Source of the DNA: SIG440 sp045647905
GTDB taxonomy: Bacteria; Bacillota; Clostridia; Monoglobales; Monoglobaceae
Assembly: GCA_045647905.1 (NCBI GenBank)
Contig: JAZRMZ010000106.1
Coordinates: 1-8,282, forward strand
Direction: 5' to 3'
Length of the DNA: 8,282 nt
Part shown: positions 1 through 7,746 of the stretch, piece by piece
How positions within the stretch are numbered: position 1 is the first letter of the stretch
Layout: every line of letters begins with the position of its first letter
Program-made: the position numbers and the translations under genes
The notes under the pieces: generated by a model
What the model saw: only the letters and a program-made list of their open reading frames with translations
Told to the model about the DNA's origin: nothing
Database searches by the model: none

Positions 1-35
1 AAAAAATATTAATTATAAAAAATATACAAATAATC

Positions 36-63
36 TTTATTTATTATGCACGTTTATGATAAT
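36..63 (+). promoter_or_regulatory. Weak candidate sigma-A type promoter
   Basis: GATAAT at 58-63 matches the -10 consensus TATAAT at five of six positions, and the overlapping TATGAT at 55-60 also matches at five of six. The only -35 candidate at reasonable spacing, TTTATT at 36-41, is poor. Start of transcription would fall near 70, leaving a leader of about 50 bases. In such AT-rich DNA these matches are expected by chance, so the call is tentative. Confidence 0.22.
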
Positions 64-104
64 GAATTCAGAAAGGATTTGTAGGCAGAAAAAATAATTA
101 GGGT

Positions 105-110
105 AAGGTG
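105..110 (+). promoter_or_regulatory. Ribosome binding site fixing the first gene's start
   Basis: AAGGTG lies eight bases before the ATG at 119, which is good Shine-Dalgarno spacing. An earlier ATG at 111 abuts this site directly with no spacer, is in a different frame, and reaches a stop at 138-140 after nine codons. The site therefore supports 119 as the start. Confidence 0.65.
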
Positions 111-118
111 ATGATTAA

Positions 119-3100
119 ATGTATATTAAAAAAAGTGTAGCGTACATTCTCTTGCTGGCAATGATTATTTCGTGTTGCTGCTTTAATATTGGAGTATTCG
201 CAGAAGCTGAAAAGGCGCAAGTGCTGTTTAAGTACACGGGAGATGAAGCAGATGATACTCCTTGGGCCAATATGAACGGAGATTGCAGAGTGGTTAAAAC
301 CGAGGACGGTAACGGTAATGCGATGAGTTTTTCAACAACCTCAACACTTTATTCTCTGATAAAACGCGATGAGCCGATTGATTCGGGCAGGGTTGTTTTG
401 AGTTGGGACTTTAAAACAAGCTCAGCGAAGGGAATGACCTATATTCGTCTTTACAGCGGTTTTCATAAGGCAATGAGTGCTGAAATAGAAGATGAAATGT
501 TTGAAGCGATGATGTGGTATGTGGATGGCAGAGTTGGCCCTTTTCAGGCGTTTGATGGTTGGAAGCTTGATACACAGACCAAAAAGTATTCCGCAAACAC
601 ATGGAATCATTATGATTTGTGGATAGATATGGACAGCAAAACAGCTCAGATTTATGTTGATGGAGAGATGGTAGCTACTGTCAATATAACAGAAAGCTTT
701 GAGCGTTTTTGCGGATTTTCTGTTACGGCAAGCAGTGATGGTGAAGCGGTGACGAATCATATTGATAATGTTTATATAGGATATGTTCCGCAGATTGGAT
801 ATAAAACCGGCTTTGATTTTTGCAAAGTCGTTCCGCCTGAAGTTGAAAGTTCTGTGAATGTGAGTATAGCTACAAAAAAGATTGGTAACATCTTCTTTGG
901 CAAAACAGGTGAATTTGATGTAGTGCTTGGAAATCCGTATGAGCATCAGCGAAATCTTAAGGTTGTATATACTGCGGCAACAGACACCGGAAGAAAGCAA
1001 TATGAGGAAAGCAAAAACATTAAACTTGCACCCGGAGAAACAATAAATGATGTTTTCAAATTTAAAGTGGATGAATATGGCTTTTATCGTTTATATCTTA
1101 ATGTCATAGACGAGCAAACAAATGAGGTAATTACCAAGGAAACAAGATTTTCTGTTTTGAACTCACCGAAGGAAGGCGTGTTGAACACAAGGCAAGGATT
1201 GAATACGCATTTTAACAATAACAGAGGAACAGACAGGATGGACGAACTTATGAAGCTTTATGCAAATGCGGGTTTCAGCTCCATAAGAGAGGGTATAGAT
1301 TATAATCTGGCGTATGGCTTTGATGATGCAAATCCAAGAGCATATAAGCTTGATGATTATATTGTAGAGAGAATAGCAGCGGCAAAAGCAAATGGACAAC
1401 AGAGCTTTCCTATTTTGGGTTGGGCGACCATGCTCTCTAATAACCATCGTTTACCTTCAGGCTCGGACGAGGTCAGCAGATGGAGAGAATACGTTAAAGA
1501 GCTTGTTCTGACAGCTAATGAATATGGAATAACAGATTTTGAAATGCTTAACGAGATTAACTTGCGCATCTCTCAGGGTTGGACCACTACAGAAGATTAT
1601 GTGAGACTTATGAAAGAAACATACGAGCTCGTTCATCAGTATTCACCAAATGGTAGACTTTTTGTATTCAGCACTGCAAACACAAATGCGGCAGAGTTCA
1701 TCGAAGATTGTTTCAAGCTTGGTTGTGCAGAGTATATGGACGGTGTATCCATACATCCCTATAACGTATTGTATCGTCCCGAGGAAAATAAATTTCTCAA
1801 AGATGTGCAGGATATTAAGGATTTGATGGAAAAATACGGTGTTGGACATCTGCCCATTGTATTCTCGGAATTTGGATGGACAACAGGACAGAATTATGTT
1901 AATGAAGAACAGCAGGCTTTGTATACTGTCAGATCATCGGCACTTATGTTTGATGATGTGGAGTATATAAACTGGTATAACGATATTGAAAAAGTAGACC
2001 AGACTGAGGAAGGGGAAATACATTTTGGTCTGCTTAGAGGTTTCAGAGGTCTGGATATTAACTATGAGGCAAAGCCGGTGTTTGTGGCCATGTCAAACTA
2101 TAATGCATTTATGGCGGAAGCAATAAGCAACGGAATGATAAAAATATTCGACGACGGTGGATATGTTTATAAATATAAGGATAAAAACAATTCGGATATT
2201 TATATGGTATGGAAAACAAGAGATGATGGCGAACTCAGGTTGAATATTGGGGCAGAATCTGCAACGGTATATGATTTCTATGGTAATGAAAGAACAATGA
2301 AAACAGAGGATGGCATACTGAATTTGTCGGTATCCGAATATCCGCAGTATGTAGTTGGAAACTTCAATGCTTGTGAAGAAATTAAAGATGAAAAGAAGTT
2401 TGAGAGCGATTCTGTAGTCACGACCGTATTGAATGATTCGTTCAATTTGACTGTCAAAAATGGAGGACGGCAGGATAAGGGCTATAAAGTTGAATTGGAT
2501 TTGCCTGATAATATGTCGGCTGAGACTTCCGGAGGCTTTGCAAACGGAAAGATAAAAATAAAGGTAAAATGCGGAAGCAACCCAGCTAAGGATGAGAAAA
2601 TCAGGATATTAGTGAAAGACGAACAGGAAAGTATAGTATGGTATAAGCAGGTAGATGTGGTGTATGAGCAGACTGCAACGGCAGATTTTTCGGTCAGATA
2701 CTATAAAAGCTCAAAATGGCAGGGAGTATTAAAACTTACAAATAACAAGAATTCTGAAGCAATTTCAGGTACATTCAGCGTTAAAGGGCCTGAGGGACTG
2801 ACTAAGTATGTTAAGGATATAAACTTTGATGCAATAGAACCTCATTCTACACGATATATTGAGTTTAACATTCCCGATTCCGAAGCGAAGGATTTTATAG
2901 AATTTGAGGGAGCGATAGATTTTGATGACGGGCAGAATGTGAGTATAAACGAAACGTCATATTTTGTAAGCCTTATGCCGATAGAGAAATCACCCATAAT
3001 AGACGGAAAAATAAGCAGTGATGAGTACAATACCAGTGCACCCATAAAACTCAATAAGGAAAGAATGGTTATGCCGGTTCCGGGAACAAAATGGAACTGG

Positions 3101-3628
3101 AATGGGGCAGATGATTTGAGTGGTGTCGGATATATTAATTATGATTCTGATTATTTCTATATTGCCTTCAGCATCAAAGACAATATACTTGGAGATAACG
3201 ATGAACAAAAGAGAATATGGGCAAATGACAGTATTCAGTTTGCTTTTGCGGCAGAGAGAAGGTTAGGTTCCGGAATAACAGAAATCGGAATGGGTATTGT
3301 TAATGGCAAACCTGAAATTACAAGATACAGCTTTCTGGGAGAAAAGAAAAATATATTGTGGCTTGATGCAGTTGGTAAAAAGGAAGGCTTTAATGATGAT
3401 ACCGAGCTTAAGATTGTCCGTGAGAATAATATGACAATATATGAGCTTAAAATATCCTGGGAGGATATATACGGAATAAAAACTCCCTTTAGCTTGAGAG
3501 AAGTGTATTTTTCTGCCATAGTAAACGAGAATGATGCCAAGGGAAGAACCGGTTGGTTGGAATTTTCGCCCGGCATAGGCTCCGGAAAAATTGAGACGGT
3601 GTTTACAAAGGTTCCGGTTGTAAGATAG
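119..3628 (+). CDS. Secreted multimodular glycoside hydrolase (clan GH-A-like) with LamG-like and CBM9-like domains
   Basis: This exported enzyme is predicted to hydrolyse a polysaccharide outside the cell; the substrate and exact GH family are not recognisable. Residues 1-28 form a signal peptide (basic Lys4-Lys5, hydrophobic core, V-F-A cleavage motif before Glu29). I read a LamG/concanavalin-like sandwich at about 33-222, an Ig-like domain at 243-347, and a (beta/alpha)8 barrel at about 352-665. The barrel shows Arg390 in SSIREG, an L-N-E motif with Glu479 as probable acid/base, SIHPY at 544-548, nucleophile candidate Glu584 in SEFGW, and Trp619 on the likely eighth strand. A beta domain of the type that follows GH-A barrels ends near 748 (VYDFYG at 717-722). 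Two Ig/NEW3-like domains span roughly 755-955. A CBM9/DOMON-like domain covers about 956-1166, with IDGKISSDEY near its start and WANDSIQFAF at 1034-1043. No SLH, LPXTG or dockerin is visible. GH39- or GH5-like assignments are possible. It is first in an apparent operon, 18 bases before the next gene. Confidence 0.85.
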   Translation: MYIKKSVAYILLLAMIISCCCFNIGVFAEAEKAQVLFKYTGDEADDTPWANMNGDCRVVKTEDGNGNAMSFSTTSTLYSLIKRDEPIDSGRVVLSWDFKTSSAKGMTYIRLYSGFHKAMSAEIEDEMFEAMMWYVDGRVGPFQAFDGWKLDTQTKKYSANTWNHYDLWIDMDSKTAQIYVDGEMVATVNITESFERFCGFSVTASSDGEAVTNHIDNVYIGYVPQIGYKTGFDFCKVVPPEVESSVNVSIATKKIGNIFFGKTGEFDVVLGNPYEHQRNLKVVYTAATDTGRKQYEESKNIKLAPGETINDVFKFKVDEYGFYRLYLNVIDEQTNEVITKETRFSVLNSPKEGVLNTRQGLNTHFNNNRGTDRMDELMKLYANAGFSSIREGIDYNLAYGFDDANPRAYKLDDYIVERIAAAKANGQQSFPILGWATMLSNNHRLPSGSDEVSRWREYVKELVLTANEYGITDFEMLNEINLRISQGWTTTEDYVRLMKETYELVHQYSPNGRLFVFSTANTNAAEFIEDCFKLGCAEYMDGVSIHPYNVLYRPEENKFLKDVQDIKDLMEKYGVGHLPIVFSEFGWTTGQNYVNEEQQALYTVRSSALMFDDVEYINWYNDIEKVDQTEEGEIHFGLLRGFRGLDINYEAKPVFVAMSNYNAFMAEAISNGMIKIFDDGGYVYKYKDKNNSDIYMVWKTRDDGELRLNIGAESATVYDFYGNERTMKTEDGILNLSVSEYPQYVVGNFNACEEIKDEKKFESDSVVTTVLNDSFNLTVKNGGRQDKGYKVELDLPDNMSAETSGGFANGKIKIKVKCGSNPAKDEKIRILVKDEQESIVWYKQVDVVYEQTATADFSVRYYKSSKWQGVLKLTNNKNSEAISGTFSVKGPEGLTKYVKDINFDAIEPHSTRYIEFNIPDSEAKDFIEFEGAIDFDDGQNVSINETSYFVSLMPIEKSPIIDGKISSDEYNTSAPIKLNKERMVMPVPGTKWNWNGADDLSGVGYINYDSDYFYIAFSIKDNILGDNDEQKRIWANDSIQFAFAAERRLGSGITEIGMGIVNGKPEITRYSFLGEKKNILWLDAVGKKEGFNDDTELKIVRENNMTIYELKISWEDIYGIKTPFSLREVYFSAIVNENDAKGRTGWLEFSPGIGSGKIETVFTKVPVVR

Positions 3629-3646
3629 AGAAGAAAGGAAGATTAT

Positions 3647-6600
3647 ATGTCAAGGTTTTATAAAAGATTATCGGCTTTACTTGCATTGGTTGTTGCAACA
3701 TCATCATTTGGAGTTGTAAATGCAGCGGTTGAGCCTGACAAGACTGCGATTATTGCACAGAATGATTTTGAAGGAACAGAATTACCCAATTCTGGAAATC
3801 AGGATATATATGTCACAAATGCATATCCTGTATTTGATGAGGAACATGGAAGGGTTGCTCAGAATGATACGTTTGCGGGCAACGATGTTATGGGAGAGAA
3901 CGGTAGGTTGAGCTTCGGGAGCGGTGTGTTTGACACAAAACCTGATGCGTATATTGTTGAGTTTGATATAAAGCTTTTGCAGAATCACCCGTTCAGATAT
4001 TTTATTCATGGAGAAAACGGTTATATCGGCTACATATTGTTTGCTAAAAACGAGAAAATTGCTTTTATGAAGTCAGCGTCGCTCCCGGGGGTTGACCTGA
4101 CACCCACAGCGGAAACATCGAGTTTTGGTATAGCGGATTATGCGGTTAACGAATGGTCAACAATCAGTATAAAAGTGGATACTGTTGAAAAGACATTGAC
4201 ATACTATGCAAACGGTGAATATATTTGTGGGGCTGAATTTGATGGACAGGATAGCGGATATATAAAGTTCTTGCTATCACAGTCAAACAAGGTTTCAGAG
4301 GCAAGTCCGTATATAAGAATTGACAATCCAAAGGTATATGAGTTTGGACACGGCACATTTTATGCCGTTGCATCGACAGACGGAGAAATGGTTGAGGTTA
4401 ATTTCTCTGAATGGACAGATCAAAACACACTGGAAGATATAGAAATATGGAATACGGAAACAGAAGAAACCGTTGCGGCAGAGGTATATGAGCTGTCGGG
4501 GAAAAAGGTTGTATTTAGTCTTGAAGAAAATCTGAAGAGCGGTACTGAATACTGTGTTGTTTTGCCTGACGACATAAAATCATTTAGCGGTCTTGATATG
4601 TATTCTCAAAACATATATTTTATGGCGCCTGTAGTCGGAGGTATTGAAAAAGTCGTTTTTGATGACGGATTTGATACATATTCGGCGAGCGGTGAGCAGG
4701 TGAACTTCCCCGAAGGATGGACAGCACACAAGCAGGCATCTTTTAATCATCTTGATTTTCATTCAGATGATTCACACGAAAAAGCCGTTCATGTATGGAA
4801 TACAGGATGGACACGTTCTATATTTACAAAGAATTTCGGGAAAAAGCTTGGTGGTGAAATACAAATTTCGTTTGATTTCAAGCCAACGGATTTCAACAAA
4901 TACATAGCAGGAGAAGAAGACCCCAATTTCCTTAGTGCTGTTACTAGTTCGGTAACTAAGATGATTGGAAGTGCAACATCCTATGATGTGCTTAACAGAA
5001 ATTTCACATTGTATTTTGCTCCGACGGCAGAAGATAATCAGACAAGAACGAAAGAAGACGGAACTGTTTTGAGAACCATCAATAATGCTGACTTATCGTA
5101 TGTGTCAGGAAACACTCTCAAATTTCCAACAACATTTTTTGGTTTGTATGGTGATCGCCTTGGATTCTGCTCAATGTCTTTGCCTGCTGAAGGGAATTAC
5201 GTAAATGTAACCAAGGATAATTGGTATCATGTTGAACTTAGTCTTGATATGGATAATCTGAAGGCAACAGGCAAAATAGATGATATAGATATAGGTGAGT
5301 ATAATCTTCCTTCAAATATGCGTGATGCACAATACGGTGCGGTTATTGAGAGAATTATGTTTGTGGTTGAACCTCATGCACATTACGGCTTGAGTGGTGG
5401 CAAGGTTACCTATACAGATTCTGTTTCAAACGAGGAAAAGACATTTACACGTACAAATGATTCAAGATTTGCCCTGGATAACGTGAAGGTTTCATACAGT
5501 GCACCTGAATTCAAGGTGGAAAAGGTGAGACTTTATGATGTCGATGCAGAGGATTTTGGACCGTTGCAGACAACAACGTCATATTTAAACAAGGTAGATA
5601 TTAAGTTTTCAGAAGAAATAGATTTGAATTCTGTAGATGAGAATACGGTAAGAATAATCAGTGACGGTGTGGATTGTGATTATAGTATTATAGGCTATGA
5701 TGAAGAAGAAAGCCTTCTTGAACTTGAGCTTGAGGAGTTTCCTGTTAAAGGGGAAGCCTGTGTTATTGTGGTAGACGGAGTTGAGACTCCAAACCAGGAC
5801 AAGGTTTCAACATACACTTCAACCGTATATGTCACAACAGATGGTGTTTTCCGTTATGATTTGACTACGATTACGGACAGCGCAGGCGAAGTTCTTCCCG
5901 GTTCGGTATCAGGAGGGACTAAGATTTATGCACAGGGACACATATTGAATACCGGTGATGATGATAAGATTGTAAATCTGTTTATAGCAGGATACAAAGA
6001 AACCGAGAATGGTGAAGAAATAAGCGGAATTGAATCAAAGACGCTGGTTGCAGATGTTTCGTCATATACTGAATTCGGTGCGACAGAGGATGAATGTGTA
6101 TCGGTAATTCTTGATTCTGCAGCGGATTACATAAAGATTTACGCTGATGAAGAAAAGAACTATGAGACATCGGATAAGGAACTAAGTGCAGGACAAACAG
6201 GCGATTACACGGTCCGCATCAGCGGAAACGCAGCTCCGGGAGAACTTGTTAAGCTGGACATACCAATTTCGGCTACTGAGTATAAGTCGGATAAAGCTTG
6301 TGAAATGTTTTACAGAAATACTGAAGAAGCAGATGCTGACGGAAAGTATGAATTTGTTATTTCAGCAAGTGGAAAAACATCAGGAGAGTATACAGCATAT
6401 TTGTATAATATGGATGCAGAATATGTGATACAAAAAAGCTTTGTTTATGCAGATCCTGATGACATCACAGATGCTATTGGGGAACTTGAAAACCCTGATT
6501 CTGAAATGACAACAGAGGAAGTATTGGATGAGTACAGATATGCATTGGGTATAGACAGTGAACTCTATAAAAACGGTTCATCGAAGCAATGTGCGGATAT

Positions 6601-7735
6601 TCTTGACGAATATATGAAAGACAATGCTTTGCCGACTAATGCTAAAGATGTGTCAAAGTTGTTTAACAGAATATACCTGATATCTGCAATTGATAAAGGG
6701 GCATATAAGAATTTGTTTGATTATTCCGAAGAGGCATGTCTTGATGAAAGCAGTATAAAGGCTTTTTATGATGCGGAGTTTGTTTCGACAGAAGTAGAAA
6801 AGGATATAACCGAGGCGCTTAAAGGAAAAGATTTTTCGAGCATAGAGACATTTGAAAAAGAGCTTCTCAAGCAGTTTGTGCTTAAGGTTGTTGAAAAACC
6901 TGATGGATATGGTAATGCGAAAACGGTTATAGAATACTACTCGGATGAAATAGGAATAACAAAAAAATACAAAGACAGTGCATACAGAAAGACGGCAGGT
7001 CATGCCTACAACGGATATAGTGTACTTATAGCTGAACTTGATAAAAATAACAAAGAAGAGGATCGCGGTGGTTCTCATGGTGGCTCCGGCGGTGGCTTTG
7101 GCGGTGCAATGTCAGGAAATGAGTCGGGAGTTTCGGGTTCTGTTATATCCGGAGGAAACATTGTTACAGGTGCAGAAAAGGGTGAGATGCCCTATGACAT
7201 ATTCACCGACATTGGAGATGTGCCTTGGGCAAAGCCTGCGATTGTCTACCTTGCAGAGAAAGGCATAGTGAATGGGACAAGTGAGAAAAAATTCAGTCCC
7301 AATGACAATATCAAAAGGGAAGAAATAGTAAAGATTGTGGTTAATGCGTTTGCAAAGGAGGCACAGGCGAGTGTTATTTCGTTCAATGATGTAGAATTTG
7401 GCGAGTGGTACCATCCGTATATTACAAAAGCGGTAGGTGCAGGAATAGCTAAAGGTTACAGCGACGTACTTTTTGGTGTAGGCGATAATGTAACAAGACA
7501 GGATATGGCTGTTATGATTTATAATGCAGCAATATCTGCCGGCTATACATTTACCAATACGGATACCAAAGTCTTTGAGGATGATGCGGAAATAGCAGAC
7601 TATGCTAAGGATGCCGTATACAAATTAAAGAGTGAAGGTATCATCAATGGAATGGATACGGAGAACTTTGCACCGAATGAGCCTGCAACACGAGCTCAGG
7701 CAGCAAAGATTATTTATGGCTTACTTAAGCTTTAG
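3647..7735 (+). CDS. SLH-anchored large surface protein with two LamG-like/Ig-like pairs, probably glycan-binding
   Basis: This is a wall-anchored surface protein without a visible catalytic domain. It begins with a signal peptide (basic Arg3, Lys6 and Arg7, hydrophobic core, V-N-A cleavage after Ala26). The order I read is a LamG-like domain at about 33-235, an SbsA-type/Big_5 Ig-like domain at 237-328, a second and longer LamG-like domain at 336-618, and another Big_5-like domain at 625-730 (VDIKFSEEIDLNSV at 650-663). A beta domain at 732-835 is followed by an Ig-like domain at 843-935 and a mostly helical, unassigned region at about 936-1132. A Gly/Ser-rich linker at 1141-1171 leads to three SLH repeats starting at Phe1186, Phe1246 and Phe1310. 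SLH triads bind secondary cell-wall polymers in Gram-positive bacteria. LamG folds often bind carbohydrate, so a role in holding substrate for the upstream hydrolase is inferred, not shown; a structural S-layer or adhesin role is an alternative. AAAGGAAG at 3634-3641 is a good ribosome binding site. Confidence 0.85.
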   Translation: MSRFYKRLSALLALVVATSSFGVVNAAVEPDKTAIIAQNDFEGTELPNSGNQDIYVTNAYPVFDEEHGRVAQNDTFAGNDVMGENGRLSFGSGVFDTKPDAYIVEFDIKLLQNHPFRYFIHGENGYIGYILFAKNEKIAFMKSASLPGVDLTPTAETSSFGIADYAVNEWSTISIKVDTVEKTLTYYANGEYICGAEFDGQDSGYIKFLLSQSNKVSEASPYIRIDNPKVYEFGHGTFYAVASTDGEMVEVNFSEWTDQNTLEDIEIWNTETEETVAAEVYELSGKKVVFSLEENLKSGTEYCVVLPDDIKSFSGLDMYSQNIYFMAPVVGGIEKVVFDDGFDTYSASGEQVNFPEGWTAHKQASFNHLDFHSDDSHEKAVHVWNTGWTRSIFTKNFGKKLGGEIQISFDFKPTDFNKYIAGEEDPNFLSAVTSSVTKMIGSATSYDVLNRNFTLYFAPTAEDNQTRTKEDGTVLRTINNADLSYVSGNTLKFPTTFFGLYGDRLGFCSMSLPAEGNYVNVTKDNWYHVELSLDMDNLKATGKIDDIDIGEYNLPSNMRDAQYGAVIERIMFVVEPHAHYGLSGGKVTYTDSVSNEEKTFTRTNDSRFALDNVKVSYSAPEFKVEKVRLYDVDAEDFGPLQTTTSYLNKVDIKFSEEIDLNSVDENTVRIISDGVDCDYSIIGYDEEESLLELELEEFPVKGEACVIVVDGVETPNQDKVSTYTSTVYVTTDGVFRYDLTTITDSAGEVLPGSVSGGTKIYAQGHILNTGDDDKIVNLFIAGYKETENGEEISGIESKTLVADVSSYTEFGATEDECVSVILDSAADYIKIYADEEKNYETSDKELSAGQTGDYTVRISGNAAPGELVKLDIPISATEYKSDKACEMFYRNTEEADADGKYEFVISASGKTSGEYTAYLYNMDAEYVIQKSFVYADPDDITDAIGELENPDSEMTTEEVLDEYRYALGIDSELYKNGSSKQCADILDEYMKDNALPTNAKDVSKLFNRIYLISAIDKGAYKNLFDYSEEACLDESSIKAFYDAEFVSTEVEKDITEALKGKDFSSIETFEKELLKQFVLKVVEKPDGYGNAKTVIEYYSDEIGITKKYKDSAYRKTAGHAYNGYSVLIAELDKNNKEEDRGGSHGGSGGGFGGAMSGNESGVSGSVISGGNIVTGAEKGEMPYDIFTDIGDVPWAKPAIVYLAEKGIVNGTSEKKFSPNDNIKREEIVKIVVNAFAKEAQASVISFNDVEFGEWYHPYITKAVGAGIAKGYSDVLFGVGDNVTRQDMAVMIYNAAISAGYTFTNTDTKVFEDDAEIADYAKDAVYKLKSEGIINGMDTENFAPNEPATRAQAAKIIYGLLKL
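7061..7162 (+). repeat. Gly/Ser-rich low-complexity linker before the SLH triad
   Basis: Within the second gene, codons for residues 1139-1172 encode a flexible segment dominated by Gly and Ser, including GGSHGGSGGGFGG at 1141-1153. At DNA level GGTGG and GGCGG words recur around 7067-7107, making this noticeably more G-rich than the flanks. It probably acts as a spacer that lets the outer domains extend from the wall-bound SLH anchor. Confidence 0.7.
7199..7726 (+). other. Three tandem SLH modules (wall-anchor region of the second gene)
   Basis: The repeats run at residues 1186-1236, 1246-1297 and 1310-1360. Each has the typical order: Phe-x-Asp start, helix, Gly-Ile with Asn-Gly or Lys-Gly, Phe-x-Pro/Val-x-Asp/Glu, then an ITRAE-type motif. 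The motif variants are IKREE, VTRQD and ATRAQ, so the Arg associated with polymer binding in characterised SLH trimers is present in all three. The triad ends two residues before the stop, as usual for a C-terminal anchor. Confidence 0.9.
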
Positions 7736-7746
7736 GGAGATAGAAT

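Larger units (their letters stand above)
1..118 (+). other. AT-rich 5' leader upstream of the operon
   Basis: This non-coding stretch before the first gene is very AT-rich and has A-tracts at about 1-6, 17-22 and 89-95. A nine-base word, AAAAAATAT, occurs at 1-9 and again at 17-25. No gene, hairpin terminator or recognisable riboswitch is visible. It probably contains the operon promoter, although sequence further upstream outside the window could also drive transcription. Confidence 0.5.

Noticed and set aside
111..140. Short upstream reading frame (ATG at 111, stop at 138-140) overlapping the first gene's start
   Set aside because: It has nine codons, no spacing from the Shine-Dalgarno site and no leader-peptide character such as repeated regulatory codons; a chance ATG is the simplest explanation.
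422..1000. 192-codon open frame on the - strand
   Set aside because: It is antisense to the LamG-like and Ig-like regions of the hydrolase, lacks a recognisable domain, and its composition looks like an antisense shadow.
3629..3646. Gaps between genes (also 7736-7746) examined for terminators or promoters
   Set aside because: Eighteen and eleven bases hold only ribosome binding sites; there is no room for a hairpin terminator or a full promoter.
4939..4957. Inverted repeat GTTAC/GTAAC around a seven-base loop
   Set aside because: The stem is only five base pairs, lies in the middle of a coding region, and has no T-tract; it is not a terminator or a convincing operator.
6653..7078. 141-codon open frame on the - strand
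   Set aside because: It lies wholly inside the second gene and antisense to it, and its product is Phe/Ile/Arg/Cys-rich without recognisable domains. The + strand frame has coherent domains and a ribosome binding site.
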